From the NCBI RefSeq assembly GCF_029893635.1, contig NZ_JARXYR010000002.1, positions 2,083,001-2,147,000 on the forward strand: a DNA stretch of 64,000 nt, in the 5' to 3' direction. Source of the stretch: Variovorax sp. TBS-050B. Lineage in GTDB: Bacteria > Pseudomonadota > Gammaproteobacteria > Burkholderiales > Burkholderiaceae_C. This document shows positions 28,022 to 36,095 of this stretch, piece by piece. The notes under the pieces are model-generated. The model saw only the letters and a program-made list of their open reading frames with translations, had not been told where the DNA came from and did no database searches. Each line of letters begins with the position of its first letter. The stretch's first letter is position 1. The translations under genes and the position numbers were made by a program.

Positions 28022-28963
28022 TTAGAGACTGACCTCGCCGTCGATGCAGGTGACGGCGTCGCCGCCCACCCACACCGTGCCGTCGGCATCGCGCTCGATG
28101 TGCACGCGCCCGGCGCGGCCGAGGCACTGGCCCTGCGCGGCGAGGTAGCGCGCGGGCACGTGGCCGTCGGCGATCAGCCATTCGGCGAGGCCGGCGTTGA
28201 GGCTGCCGGTGACCGGGTCTTCCTCCACGCCGATGGGGGCGGCGAAGGCACGCACTTCGAGGTCGATCTTCGCGCCGTCGCCCTGGCTTTCGTCGGCCGT
28301 CGCCGCCGGGGCGCGGCCGCCGAAGGCGCGCGCTTCGCGGTTCGAGCGGCCGATCAGCATCGGCTCCTCGGGCGCGGCCGGCACGCCCGCGACGCCGACC
28401 TTCACGCCCAGCGCCTTCAGCAGGCCGTGGTCGGGCGCGAGGCCGAGCACGGTGTCGGCGTCGCTGAGCAGCAGGCCGAACCAGACCGGTCCGTTGTCGA
28501 GCACCTGCGCCGCCACGATCTGCTGCGCCTTCAGGCCCAGCGCGCCCGCCACCTTGGCGAGCAGGCTCGGGCTCGGCGCGCTGCGCCGCAGCGGCGGGGC
28601 CGAGAAGGCGAGGCGGCCGCCTTCTTCACGGCGCAGCGCCACCAGGCCCACGGCGCATTGCTGCACGATGCGCCCGCGGGCGCGCGGCTTGCCGCCGGCC
28701 TGCAGCCAGGCGTGGCAGCTGCCGATGGTCGGATGGCCCGCGAAGGGCAGCTCGCCGCCCGGCGTGAAGATGCGCACGCGGTAGTCGGCCGTGGGCTCGG
28801 TGGGCGGCAGCAGGAAGGTGGTCTCGGACAGGTTGGTCCACTGCGCGAAGCGCTGCATCGCGTCGTCGTCGAGCCCGCTGCCGTCCAGCACCACCGCGAG
28901 CGGATTGCCGCGGTAGGGCGTGGCGGTGAACACGTCGACTTGCTTGAAGGGGCGGGTTTTCAT
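28022..28963 (-). CDS. PhzF family phenazine-biosynthesis-like isomerase
   Basis: A 313-residue protein of two mirrored hot-dog-like halves: KQVDVFTATPYRGNPLAVVLDG, LSETTFLLPP with the catalytic Glu (E47), and GGELPFAGHPTIGS. The second half has EEDPVTGSLNAGLAEWL. PhzF enzymes catalyse proton-shift isomerisation of small acids. No other phenazine genes are nearby, so a role in amino-acid side metabolism is more likely than phenazine synthesis. ATG 28963 has GGATCCGGAGGGA upstream on its strand. Confidence 0.92.
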   Translation of the reverse strand: MKTRPFKQVDVFTATPYRGNPLAVVLDGSGLDDDAMQRFAQWTNLSETTFLLPPTEPTADYRVRIFTPGGELPFAGHPTIGSCHAWLQAGGKPRARGRIVQQCAVGLVALRREEGGRLAFSAPPLRRSAPSPSLLAKVAGALGLKAQQIVAAQVLDNGPVWFGLLLSDADTVLGLAPDHGLLKALGVKVGVAGVPAAPEEPMLIGRSNREARAFGGRAPAATADESQGDGAKIDLEVRAFAAPIGVEEDPVTGSLNAGLAEWLIADGHVPARYLAAQGQCLGRAGRVHIERDADGTVWVGGDAVTCIDGEVSL

Positions 28964-28988
28964 CGGATCCGGAGGGAAGGAGGGTGCG

Positions 28989-29630
28989 TCATTCGAGGCC
29001 CAGGTCGAGCACGCCGCGCGCGCCCGGCCGGGAAAGCAGCTGGCCGTACCAGCGCTCGAGGTTCGGCCAGGCCGGGCGCTGGTACTCGGCCGGCGGCAGG
29101 CCGAACCAGCGGTGGGCTTCGCAGCCGATCGGGATGTCGGCCATCGTGAAATGCTCGCCCGCCATGAAGGGCTGCCGCGCCAGGTGCGCATCGAGCAGGG
29201 CGAACAGCGCCTCGCTCGCATGCACGGAGGCCGCGATCAGCGCGGGCTGGCGCTCGGCGGGCGGGGTGCGCACCCACTGGATGAAGGCGTCGCGGCTCGC
29301 GCGGTTGAGCGTGGTCTGCTGCCAGTCCATCCAGCGCTCGGCATCGAAGCGCGCGGGCAGTTCGCTCGGATAGAACCGGCCGTGCGAATGCTTCGCGCAC
29401 AAGTAGCGCACGATCACGTTCGATTCCCAGAGCGTCACCCGCTCGCTGCCTTCGCCGTCGTCGATGGCGGGCACCATCGCGTTCGGGTTGAGCGCAAGGT
29501 ATTCCGGCGTCTGCACCACGCCGAACCGGCCGCCGGCCTCGGTGCGCTGGAAGTCGAGCCCGAGCTCCTGCGCGCACCAGACGACTTTGCGCACGTTGAT
29601 CGAACTGATGCGGCCCCAGATGTTGAGCAT
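28989..29630 (-). CDS. Glutathione S-transferase family protein
   Basis: A 213-residue cytosolic protein. The thioredoxin-like N-domain starts MLNIWGRISSINVRKVVWCAQEL, with the SSINV (S-x-x-N) catalytic segment, followed by NPNAMVPAIDDGE with the cis-Pro and WESNVIVRYL. The helical C-domain contains FTMADIPIG. It probably conjugates or reduces an electrophile with glutathione. It sits 25 bp before phzF in the same leftward run. Confidence 0.92.
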   Translation of the reverse strand: MLNIWGRISSINVRKVVWCAQELGLDFQRTEAGGRFGVVQTPEYLALNPNAMVPAIDDGEGSERVTLWESNVIVRYLCAKHSHGRFYPSELPARFDAERWMDWQQTTLNRASRDAFIQWVRTPPAERQPALIAASVHASEALFALLDAHLARQPFMAGEHFTMADIPIGCEAHRWFGLPPAEYQRPAWPNLERWYGQLLSRPGARGVLDLGLE

Positions 29631-29635
29631 GTTCT

Positions 29636-30316
29636 TCAGCTTCCTTGGACGGATGTGGCGGACAGGATGGACGGCGCGGACGGACGCTCGAGCAGCAGCA
29701 GGCGGATCGCCAAGCCGGCCATCACCAGCGCCAGCAGGCCGCGCTGGAACTTCTCGGCCCCGGGGCGGCGGCGCAGCCAGCGGCCGAGCTGTCCGCTGCA
29801 GGCACCGAGCAGCGCGTTGAACGCGAGCGCGGCGGCCGAGAGCATGACGCCGAGCTGCACCAGTTGCAAGGGCACGCTGCCGCGCGCCGGCTCGGTGAAC
29901 TGCGGCAGGAACACCATGAAGAACAGCAGCGCCTTCGGATTGACCAGGTTGTTCAGGAACGCCATGCGCACGATGCGCGCGAAGGCGGCGGGCTCGGCGC
30001 GGGCGCCCGCGGCGAGTGCGTGGCCCGCGCCGTTCGCGCGCAGCGCCTGCACCGCCAGCCACAGCAGGTACAGCGCACCGGCGTAGCGCAGCAGATCGAA
30101 GGAGGGCGGCCAGGCCGCGACCAGCGCCGTCACGCCGCTGGCGGCGAAGAGCGTGTGCACCAGGTCGGCCGCCGAGATGCCGAGCGCCGCCGCGAAGCCG
30201 CCGCGCGGACCGTGGGCCACGCCGTGCGACAGCACGAAGGCCATGTTGGGTCCGGGCGACAGGAACAGGGCGAGCACCGCGAGCAGAAAGAGCGCGAGCG
30301 TGGCGAGGCTGATCAT
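29636..30316 (-). CDS. LysE family translocator (second copy)
   Basis: A 226-residue exporter with FLSPGPNMAFVLSHGVAHG in helix 1 and NNLVNPKALLFFMVFLPQF in the middle, as in RhtB-type carriers. The ATG at 30316 overlaps the DJ-1 gene stop (ATGA, 4 bp). It is about 3 kb from the first LysE gene but differs enough in sequence that it is not a recent duplicate. Confidence 0.92.
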   Translation of the reverse strand: MISLATLALFLLAVLALFLSPGPNMAFVLSHGVAHGPRGGFAAALGISAADLVHTLFAASGVTALVAAWPPSFDLLRYAGALYLLWLAVQALRANGAGHALAAGARAEPAAFARIVRMAFLNNLVNPKALLFFMVFLPQFTEPARGSVPLQLVQLGVMLSAAALAFNALLGACSGQLGRWLRRRPGAEKFQRGLLALVMAGLAIRLLLLERPSAPSILSATSVQGS

Positions 30317-30915
30317 GGCAGGTGCGGTTCGATGTTGCGCAGCGCCTGCGCCACGTAGTCGTCCTTCTCGCCCACGGGGGCGACGTAGTGCAGCGCGCTC
30401 TTCGCGGCCTCGAGGCCCTCGCTGCGCGCAATGAACCAGGCCGCGAGGTAGGGCGAGGAGAGGCAGCCGCCCGCCGTCGCCACGTTGCCCCTGGCGAAGA
30501 AGGGCTGCGCCAGCACTTCGATGCCGGCTTCCTGCACCCAGGGCCTGGTCGTGAGGTCGGTGCAGGCGGGCACCGTGCCCAGCAGGCCGAGCTTGGCGAG
30601 CAGCAGCGTGCCCGAGCACTGCGCGCCGATCAGCTGGCGCGTGGCGTCGAGCCTGCGCAGCACGCCCATGATGGCCGGGTCGGCCGCGACCTCGCGCGTG
30701 CGGATGCCGCTGCCCACGAGCACCGCCTCGGCCTCGCAGGCGGCCTCGAGCGTCGAGCTCGCATGCACGGTCACGCCGTTCATCGAGGTGACCGTGGCGC
30801 TCGGCGCGGCGAGCGTCACGCGCCAGCCCGGCCGCTTGACGCGGTTGAGCACGCCGAGTGCGATCAGCGAGTCGAGCTCGTTGAAGCCGTCGAAGGTGAG
30901 GATGGCGATGTGCAT
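30313..30915 (-). CDS. DJ-1/PfpI family protein
   Basis: A 200-residue class I glutamine-amidotransferase-like protein. MHIAILTFDGFNELDSLIAL is the first strand and helix, and GAQCSGTLLLA carries the nucleophilic cysteine (C100) at the elbow. There is no AraC domain. Members include glyoxalases, hydratases (isonitrile hydratase-like) and proteases. The LDSLIALGVLNR stretch is close to isonitrile hydratase-type proteins. It is coupled to the LysE gene downstream. Confidence 0.87.
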   Translation of the reverse strand: MHIAILTFDGFNELDSLIALGVLNRVKRPGWRVTLAAPSATVTSMNGVTVHASSTLEAACEAEAVLVGSGIRTREVAADPAIMGVLRRLDATRQLIGAQCSGTLLLAKLGLLGTVPACTDLTTRPWVQEAGIEVLAQPFFARGNVATAGGCLSSPYLAAWFIARSEGLEAAKSALHYVAPVGEKDDYVAQALRNIEPHLP

Positions 30916-30940
30916 CGTGGGAGCCCGGCTGCGCGGCGGT

Positions 30941-32143
30941 TCAGACGGGTTCGGGCGCGAGCGAGCGCTTGCCGAGCAGCGCCAGTTCCTCGCGCACGGT
31001 GAGCGCGAGCGCGGCAATGGCGGTGTCGATGTCCTCGACGCTGGCGGTCACGAACGACAGCCGCAGCGTGCGCGGATCGCCCTCGCCGGCATAGAAGGGC
31101 GCGCCGGGCACGAAGGCCACGTTGCGCTCGACCGCCTTGGGCAGCAGCGCCACGGTGTCGATGCCTTCGGGCAGCCGCACCCAGAGGAACATGCCGCCGA
31201 GCGGCGCGTTGAACTTCACGTCCAGACCCTTCATCTCGCGCGTGAGCGCGGCCAGCATGGCATCGCGCTGGCGCTTGTAGAGCGCGCGGATCGTCGGCAC
31301 GTGGCGATCGAGGAAGCCGTCCTTCATCACCGCCGAGACCATGCGCTGCGTGAAGATCGGCGTGTGCAGGTCGACCGCCTGCTTGGCCTGCAGCAGCTTC
31401 GGATAGATCGACTTGGGCGCGACCAGGAAGCCCAGGCGCAGCCCCGGCGCCAGCACCTTCGAGAACGAGCCGAGGTAGATCACGCCCTCGGGGTTGCGCG
31501 CGGCCAGCGGCAGCGGCGGGGCCTGGTCGAACCAGAGCTCGCCATAGGGGTTGTCCTCGACGATCGGCAGGCCCGCTTCGGCGGCGGCGGCCGAGACGGC
31601 GGCGCGGCGCGCCTCGGTCATGGTGCGGCCGGTGGGGTTCTGGAAGTTGGGCAGCAGGTAGACGAAGCGCGCGTCTTTCGCCTTGGCGACGAGGTCGTCC
31701 ACCACCACGCCTTCGTCGTCGCTCGCCACGCTCGCGGGAACCGGCTCCATCGGCCCGAAGGCCTGCAGCGCGCCCAGGTAGGTCGGCGTTTCCACCAGCA
31801 CCTTGCTGCCCGGATCGATCAGCACCTTGGCCACGAGGTCCAGGCCCTGCTGCGAGCCGGTGGTGATGAGCACCTGCGCGGGATCGACGTTCCACGGCAG
31901 CATGTCGGCCACCGCCTGGCGCAGCGGCGCGTAGCCTTCGCTGGCGGCGTACTGCAGGGCCGCCTGGCCGTCGTTGTGCAGCACCTCGGCGCAGGCGTCG
32001 GCGAAGGCCTGGATCGGGAAGGTCTTCGGCGAGGGCAGGCCGCCGGCCAGGCTGATGATGCCGGGCCGTTCGGTGACCTTGAGGATTTCACGCAGCACCG
32101 AGGGATTCATCTTGGTGGCGCGGGCGGCAAGCTTCCAGTTCAT
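30941..32143 (-). CDS. PLP-dependent aminotransferase, class I/II (LysN/2-aminoadipate type)
   Basis: A 400-residue fold-type I aminotransferase. The Schiff-base lysine lies in YLGSFSKVLAPGLRLGFL. PNFQNPTGRTM, IVEDNPYGELWF and ISLAGGLPSPKTFP are family motifs. It is close to broad 2-aminoadipate/aromatic aminotransferases related to the catalytic part of MocR proteins. It transfers amino groups between an amino acid and a keto acid. It stands between DJ-1 and the DMT exporter in the leftward run. Confidence 0.9.
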   Translation of the reverse strand: MNWKLAARATKMNPSVLREILKVTERPGIISLAGGLPSPKTFPIQAFADACAEVLHNDGQAALQYAASEGYAPLRQAVADMLPWNVDPAQVLITTGSQQGLDLVAKVLIDPGSKVLVETPTYLGALQAFGPMEPVPASVASDDEGVVVDDLVAKAKDARFVYLLPNFQNPTGRTMTEARRAAVSAAAAEAGLPIVEDNPYGELWFDQAPPLPLAARNPEGVIYLGSFSKVLAPGLRLGFLVAPKSIYPKLLQAKQAVDLHTPIFTQRMVSAVMKDGFLDRHVPTIRALYKRQRDAMLAALTREMKGLDVKFNAPLGGMFLWVRLPEGIDTVALLPKAVERNVAFVPGAPFYAGEGDPRTLRLSFVTASVEDIDTAIAALALTVREELALLGKRSLAPEPV

Positions 32144-32181
32144 GGGGTTCTTCTTTCAGGGCGGTGGGTGTGGGGGCGATG

Positions 32182-33144
32182 TCAGGATCGTTCGGCGCGC
32201 GCAGCAGCGCGTGGCGTGGCGGCGAGCGAGGGCTGTGGCTGCGACAGCCGCTTGCCGAGCACCACCGTGCAGACCACGGCGGCGGCGAAGCCCAGCGTGA
32301 CCACGTCGAGCGGTTCGCCGAGCAGCGGAATGGAGGCGAGGATCGAGAGGAAGGGCTGCAGCAGCTGGGTCTGGCTCACGCGCAGCGCGCCGCCGAGCGC
32401 GAGCCCGCGATACCACGCGAAGAAGCCGATCCACATCGAGAACACCCCGACGTAGACGAAGCCGGCCCAGGCCGTGACGGCAATGGCCTCCTGCGGCCAG
32501 AGCGCGAGCGTGGCGGGCAGCGTGACCGGCAGCGCCATCACGCAGACCCAGCAGATCACGCGCTCGGCGCCGAGCGAGGGCGTGACCTGCGCGCCGTAGA
32601 TGTAGCCGAACGATGCCGCGACCACCGCCCCGACCAGCAGCAGGTCGGCCCATTCGAAGCCGAAGCCGTGGCCCTGCTGGCTGGCGCGCAGCAGCGAGAA
32701 CAGCACCACCAGCACGCTGCCGGCGATGGCGCAGAGCCAGAAGCCGAGCCGCGCGCGCTGGTGCAGCACCCAGGCCGCGACGGCCGCGGTGACGAGCGGC
32801 AGCAGCGCCGTCACCACCGCCGCATGGCTGGCCGAGACCACGCGCAGCGCATACGCGAGCAGCAGCGGATAGCCGATCACGTTGCCGAGCACGGCCATGC
32901 CGAGCGGCTTCCACTGGTGCGGCGCCGGGCGCGGCGAGCGCGTGGCGAGCAGGAACACCGTCGACAGCAGCCCCGCGAGCGCGGCGCGTCCGAGCGTGAC
33001 GAACCATGGCGACAGCTGCGGCGCGGCCTGCGTGCCGGTGGCGAGCCGCGTCATCGGCAGCGTGATCGCGAACAGCGCGACGCCGATCACGCCGAGCCAC
33101 ATGCCCAGCGTCTCCTTCCTGATGGCGGTGCGGGGCCGGCTCAT
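32182..33144 (-). CDS. EamA/DMT family transporter
   Basis: A 320-residue protein with ten hydrophobic segments in two EamA repeats. The second contains SQTQLLQPFLSILASIPLLGEPL. It is probably an exporter of amino acids or related metabolites. The start ATG 33144 overlaps the upstream LysE-type gene stop by 4 bp (ATGA). A DMT and a LysE carrier next to a divergent MocR regulator is a familiar pairing. Confidence 0.9.
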   Translation of the reverse strand: MSRPRTAIRKETLGMWLGVIGVALFAITLPMTRLATGTQAAPQLSPWFVTLGRAALAGLLSTVFLLATRSPRPAPHQWKPLGMAVLGNVIGYPLLLAYALRVVSASHAAVVTALLPLVTAAVAAWVLHQRARLGFWLCAIAGSVLVVLFSLLRASQQGHGFGFEWADLLLVGAVVAASFGYIYGAQVTPSLGAERVICWVCVMALPVTLPATLALWPQEAIAVTAWAGFVYVGVFSMWIGFFAWYRGLALGGALRVSQTQLLQPFLSILASIPLLGEPLDVVTLGFAAAVVCTVVLGKRLSQPQPSLAATPRAAARAERS

Positions 33145-33740
33145 ACCCCGACCATCCACCAGGCCGTCAGCACCAGCACCAGCCCCATCGCGCGGTTGAA
33201 CCACAAGAGGCGCCGGCCCTTGGCGAGCCATGCGCGCAGCAGCGCGCCGGCCAGCGCATAGGCGAAGTTGCTCGCGAAGGCGAAGACCAGCATCACCGGC
33301 GCGACGATCGCGAAACGACCGAGCGCGTCGGGCTGGCCGGCGATCCAGCCGGCCACCAGCGTGAGCGCGAGCAGCCAGGCCTTGATGTTGACGAACTGCA
33401 GCATCACGCCCTGGGCGAAGCCGACCGAGAGCCGCTCGCCATCGGCCCTGCCGAGCGTGGCGCTGCCGCTGAGCTTGTAGGCGAGCCACAGCAGATAGCC
33501 CACGCCGAGCGCCTTGATGGCGAGGCGGAGCGGAGGCACCGCGACCACCAGCGCGCCGATGCCGGCCGCGCACAGCACGAGCAGCAGCGTCCAGCCGACC
33601 GGCACCGCGACGATGAAGCGCATCGCACGCGGCAGGCCGCCGTTGGCCGCGAGGGCGGTGGAGAGCGTGGTGTTGGGGCCCGGCGAGAAGCTCATCGCGG
33701 TGGCCAGCACCAGCAGCGCGGTGAATTCTTGCCAGTTCAT
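33141..33740 (-). CDS. LysE family translocator (third copy)
   Basis: A 199-residue exporter: SFSPGPNTTLSTALAANGG in helix 1, QFVNIKAWLLALTLVAGW in the middle. This is the YfiK/RhtB branch. It is the first gene of the leftward run, divergent from the MocR regulator, with the operator-like repeats in the 103-bp gap. ATG 33740 gives MNWQEFTALL. An upstream in-frame start would reach into the operator. Confidence 0.9.
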   Translation of the reverse strand: MNWQEFTALLVLATAMSFSPGPNTTLSTALAANGGLPRAMRFIVAVPVGWTLLLVLCAAGIGALVVAVPPLRLAIKALGVGYLLWLAYKLSGSATLGRADGERLSVGFAQGVMLQFVNIKAWLLALTLVAGWIAGQPDALGRFAIVAPVMLVFAFASNFAYALAGALLRAWLAKGRRLLWFNRAMGLVLVLTAWWMVGV

Positions 33741-33768
33741 TGCATACACTCTAAACTTTGGGACCATT

Positions 33769-33813
33769 ACAGTTCCAATACAGTTGAGCGTACATCCGCA
33801 AAAACTGTATTGG
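33769..33813. promoter_or_regulatory. MocR-type operator: direct plus inverted repeats
   Basis: ACAGTT occurs at 33769-33774 and 33780-33785 (11-bp step). CCAATACAGTT (33775-33785) returns perfectly inverted as AACTGTATTGG (33803-33813), centred between the divergent LysE and MocR starts. Combined direct and inverted half-sites are usual for MocR-family regulators. It is very likely the binding site of the 33844-35259 product. Confidence 0.75.
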
Positions 33814-33843
33814 TCTTGCCCTCGACACAGAAGCCCCCTGCGC

Positions 33844-35259
33844 ATGTTGACACGAACCTCCACCCAGTCGCTCACGGGGCAATTGGCCGACCGGCTGGCG
33901 GAACGCATCCGCACCCGGCTGCTGCCGCCCGGCGCGCGTCTGCCTTCGGTGCGCGAGTGCGCGCGCCAGCAGGGCGTGAGCCCCTACACCGTGGTCGCGG
34001 CCTACGACCAGCTGCTCGCGCAGGGACTGGTCGAGGCGCGGCGGCAGCGCGGCTTCTACGTGCGCGACGCGGCGCCCGTGCCCGAAGGCCGCCCGCCCAA
34101 CGCGGCGCCCATGGTCATGCAGATGATGGCCTCGCGCGTGCCGGCCGACGCGAGCTCGCTGATCCGCAGCATGTTCCACCGCCCGAGCGACAAGCCGCAG
34201 CCCGGCATGGGCGTGTTCCCGCCGGACTGGATGGCGTCGACCTTCATGCCCACGGCCGTGCGGCGCATGACCGGCACCGCCGCGCTGCAGGATCTCTCGC
34301 TGCAGTACGGCGAGCCATCGGGCGACGCGGCGCTGCGGCGCAGCCTGTCGAACAAGCTGGTCGGCATCAACGTGCCCGCCGCGCCGGACCAGATCGTGAC
34401 CACCGTCGGCGCCACGCATGCGCTCGACATCGTGAGCCGCACGCTGCTGCGCGCGGGCGATCCGGTGATGGTCGAGGAGCCGGGCTGGGCGCTCGAATTC
34501 GCGCGGCTCGAGGCGCTGGGCATGCGCATCCTGCCCGTGCCGCGGCGCGCCGACGGGCCCGATCTGGAGGTGATGGCGCAGTACTGCGCGCTGCACAACC
34601 CCAAGCTGTTCGTGAGCGTGAGCGTGCTGCACAACCCGACCGGCTACAGCCTCACGCCCGGCAGCGCGCACCGGGTGCTGAAGCTCGCGAACGAGTACGA
34701 CTTCCACATCGTCGAGGACGACACCTACAGCCACCTCGCGCCCGAGCATGCGACCCGGCTCTGCGCCCTCGACGGGCTGCAGCGCACCATCTACGTGAGC
34801 GGCTTCGCGAAGATCCTGGCGCCCAACTGGCGCATCGGCTTCCTCGCCGCCTCGGAGGCGCTGAAGGAGCGGCTGCTCGAAACCAAGCTGCTCGCCACGC
34901 TGACCACGCCCACGCTGTTCGAGCGGGCGCTGTCGTGGTGCATCGACCAGGGGCAGCTGCGCCGGCACTCGGAGCGCGTGCGCATCCGTCTCGACGGCGC
35001 GCGCGGCCGCGCGGTGAAGCTCGCGATGGCGCATGGCTGCAGCTTCGCGTCGGAGCCTGCGGGGCTGTTCGGCTGGGTCGACACGGGGGTCGACACCGAC
35101 GCGCTCACGCAGCGCATGCTCGACCAGGGCTACCTGCTCGCACCGGGCTCGCTGTTCCATGCGCGGCGGCCGCCGAGCACGATGATGCGCATCAACTTCG
35201 CGACCTCGCAGGACGCGACCTTCTGGAAGGTGTTCAGCAAGGTGCGCGCCGAGCTTTGA
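33844..35259 (+). CDS. MocR-type transcriptional regulator (GntR HTH fused to aminotransferase)
   Basis: A 471-residue protein. A GntR winged helix-turn-helix lies at about 15-78 (LPPGARLPSVRECARQQGVSPYTVVAAYDQL). An aminotransferase-fold effector domain follows from about 115, with the PLP lysine in YVSGFAKILAPNWRIGF and HNPTGYSL. MocR proteins sense PLP with an amino compound and switch neighbouring genes. The target is very likely the divergent LysE-DMT pair and possibly the whole leftward run. ATG 33844 is chosen since the HTH begins 14 residues later. The frame extends back into the LysE gene by chance. Confidence 0.94.
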   Translation: MLTRTSTQSLTGQLADRLAERIRTRLLPPGARLPSVRECARQQGVSPYTVVAAYDQLLAQGLVEARRQRGFYVRDAAPVPEGRPPNAAPMVMQMMASRVPADASSLIRSMFHRPSDKPQPGMGVFPPDWMASTFMPTAVRRMTGTAALQDLSLQYGEPSGDAALRRSLSNKLVGINVPAAPDQIVTTVGATHALDIVSRTLLRAGDPVMVEEPGWALEFARLEALGMRILPVPRRADGPDLEVMAQYCALHNPKLFVSVSVLHNPTGYSLTPGSAHRVLKLANEYDFHIVEDDTYSHLAPEHATRLCALDGLQRTIYVSGFAKILAPNWRIGFLAASEALKERLLETKLLATLTTPTLFERALSWCIDQGQLRRHSERVRIRLDGARGRAVKLAMAHGCSFASEPAGLFGWVDTGVDTDALTQRMLDQGYLLAPGSLFHARRPPSTMMRINFATSQDATFWKVFSKVRAEL

Positions 35260-35350
35260 CACTGGCGGGAACGCGGGCTCGCCGCGGGCGGCGAGGCACG
35301 GGCTTGGAGTAAGCTGGCGCGACAGGACAACCCGATCCGGAGACCGCCGC

Positions 35351-36049
35351 ATGAGCAACGCCAGCCAGCCTTTCGACTTCAGCCAGTTCGTTCCCGGATT
35401 CGATTTCCTCAAGAACCTCGCGGGCACCGGCACGGCCGGCGCCGGCGCGGTGCCCGGACTGCCGAGCCTCGCGAGCTGGGTCGCGCCGACGCTCAGCGTG
35501 GAAGAGGTCGACAAGCGCATCCAGGAGCTCAAGACCGTGCAGTACTGGCTCGAGCAGAACGGCCATGCGCTGAAGGCCACGATCCAGGCGCTCGAAGTGC
35601 AGAAGATGACGCTCTCGACACTGCGCGGCATGAACGTGCGCATGGAGGACATCGCGAGCGCCTTCGCCGCGAAGCAGGCCGGGGCACCGGCGCCGGCGCC
35701 CGAGGCCCCCGCGCCGGCCGAGGAAGCGCCCGCGCCGCAACCGGCGAAGAAGCAGCCGCGCGGCAGCAGGACGAATGCGGAGTCCGCCGCGCCGGCTGCC
35801 GCGGGCGTGGTCGATCCGATGCAGTGGTGGGGCGCGCTGACCGAACAGTTCCAGCAGATCGCGAGTTCGGCGTTGCAGGACGCGGCGCAGCTCAAGATGC
35901 CCGCCATGGTCCAGCCGTCGGCCGACGCCTCCGGCAAGGCTGCTTCGCTGGCGCCCGCGGCATCGCGGAAGTCGGCACCGGCCAACAAGGCCGCCCCCGG
36001 AAAAAAGGCGCCGTCCGCCGCGCGCAAGCGCAGCGCCGCCCGGCGCTGA
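35351..36049 (+). CDS. phaM: PHA granule-associated protein PhaM
   Basis: A 232-residue protein. The N-terminal part has FDFSQFVPGFDFLKNLAG and VAPTLSVEEVDKRIQELKTVQYWLEQN, the conserved PhaM block that contacts PHB synthase. Pro/Ala-rich linkers and a second short helix region follow (MQWWGALTEQFQQIA). The Lys/Arg/Ala/Pro-rich tail (about 200-232) resembles histone H1 and binds DNA. PhaM activates PhaC and tethers polyhydroxybutyrate granules to the nucleoid, so the cell likely stores PHB. The CCGGAG before ATG 35351 is a fair ribosome site. Confidence 0.9.
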   Translation: MSNASQPFDFSQFVPGFDFLKNLAGTGTAGAGAVPGLPSLASWVAPTLSVEEVDKRIQELKTVQYWLEQNGHALKATIQALEVQKMTLSTLRGMNVRMEDIASAFAAKQAGAPAPAPEAPAPAEEAPAPQPAKKQPRGSRTNAESAAPAAAGVVDPMQWWGALTEQFQQIASSALQDAAQLKMPAMVQPSADASGKAASLAPAASRKSAPANKAAPGKKAPSAARKRSAARR

Positions 36050-36095
36050 CGCCTCACTCACACACATCGTTCGCTGTCCAGGGATGGCACGCATC

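Noticed and set aside
28022..28963. Possible phenazine biosynthesis locus suggested by the PhzF gene
   Set aside because: No phzA-E or phzG homologues nearby. PhzF-fold isomerases are common outside phenazine pathways.
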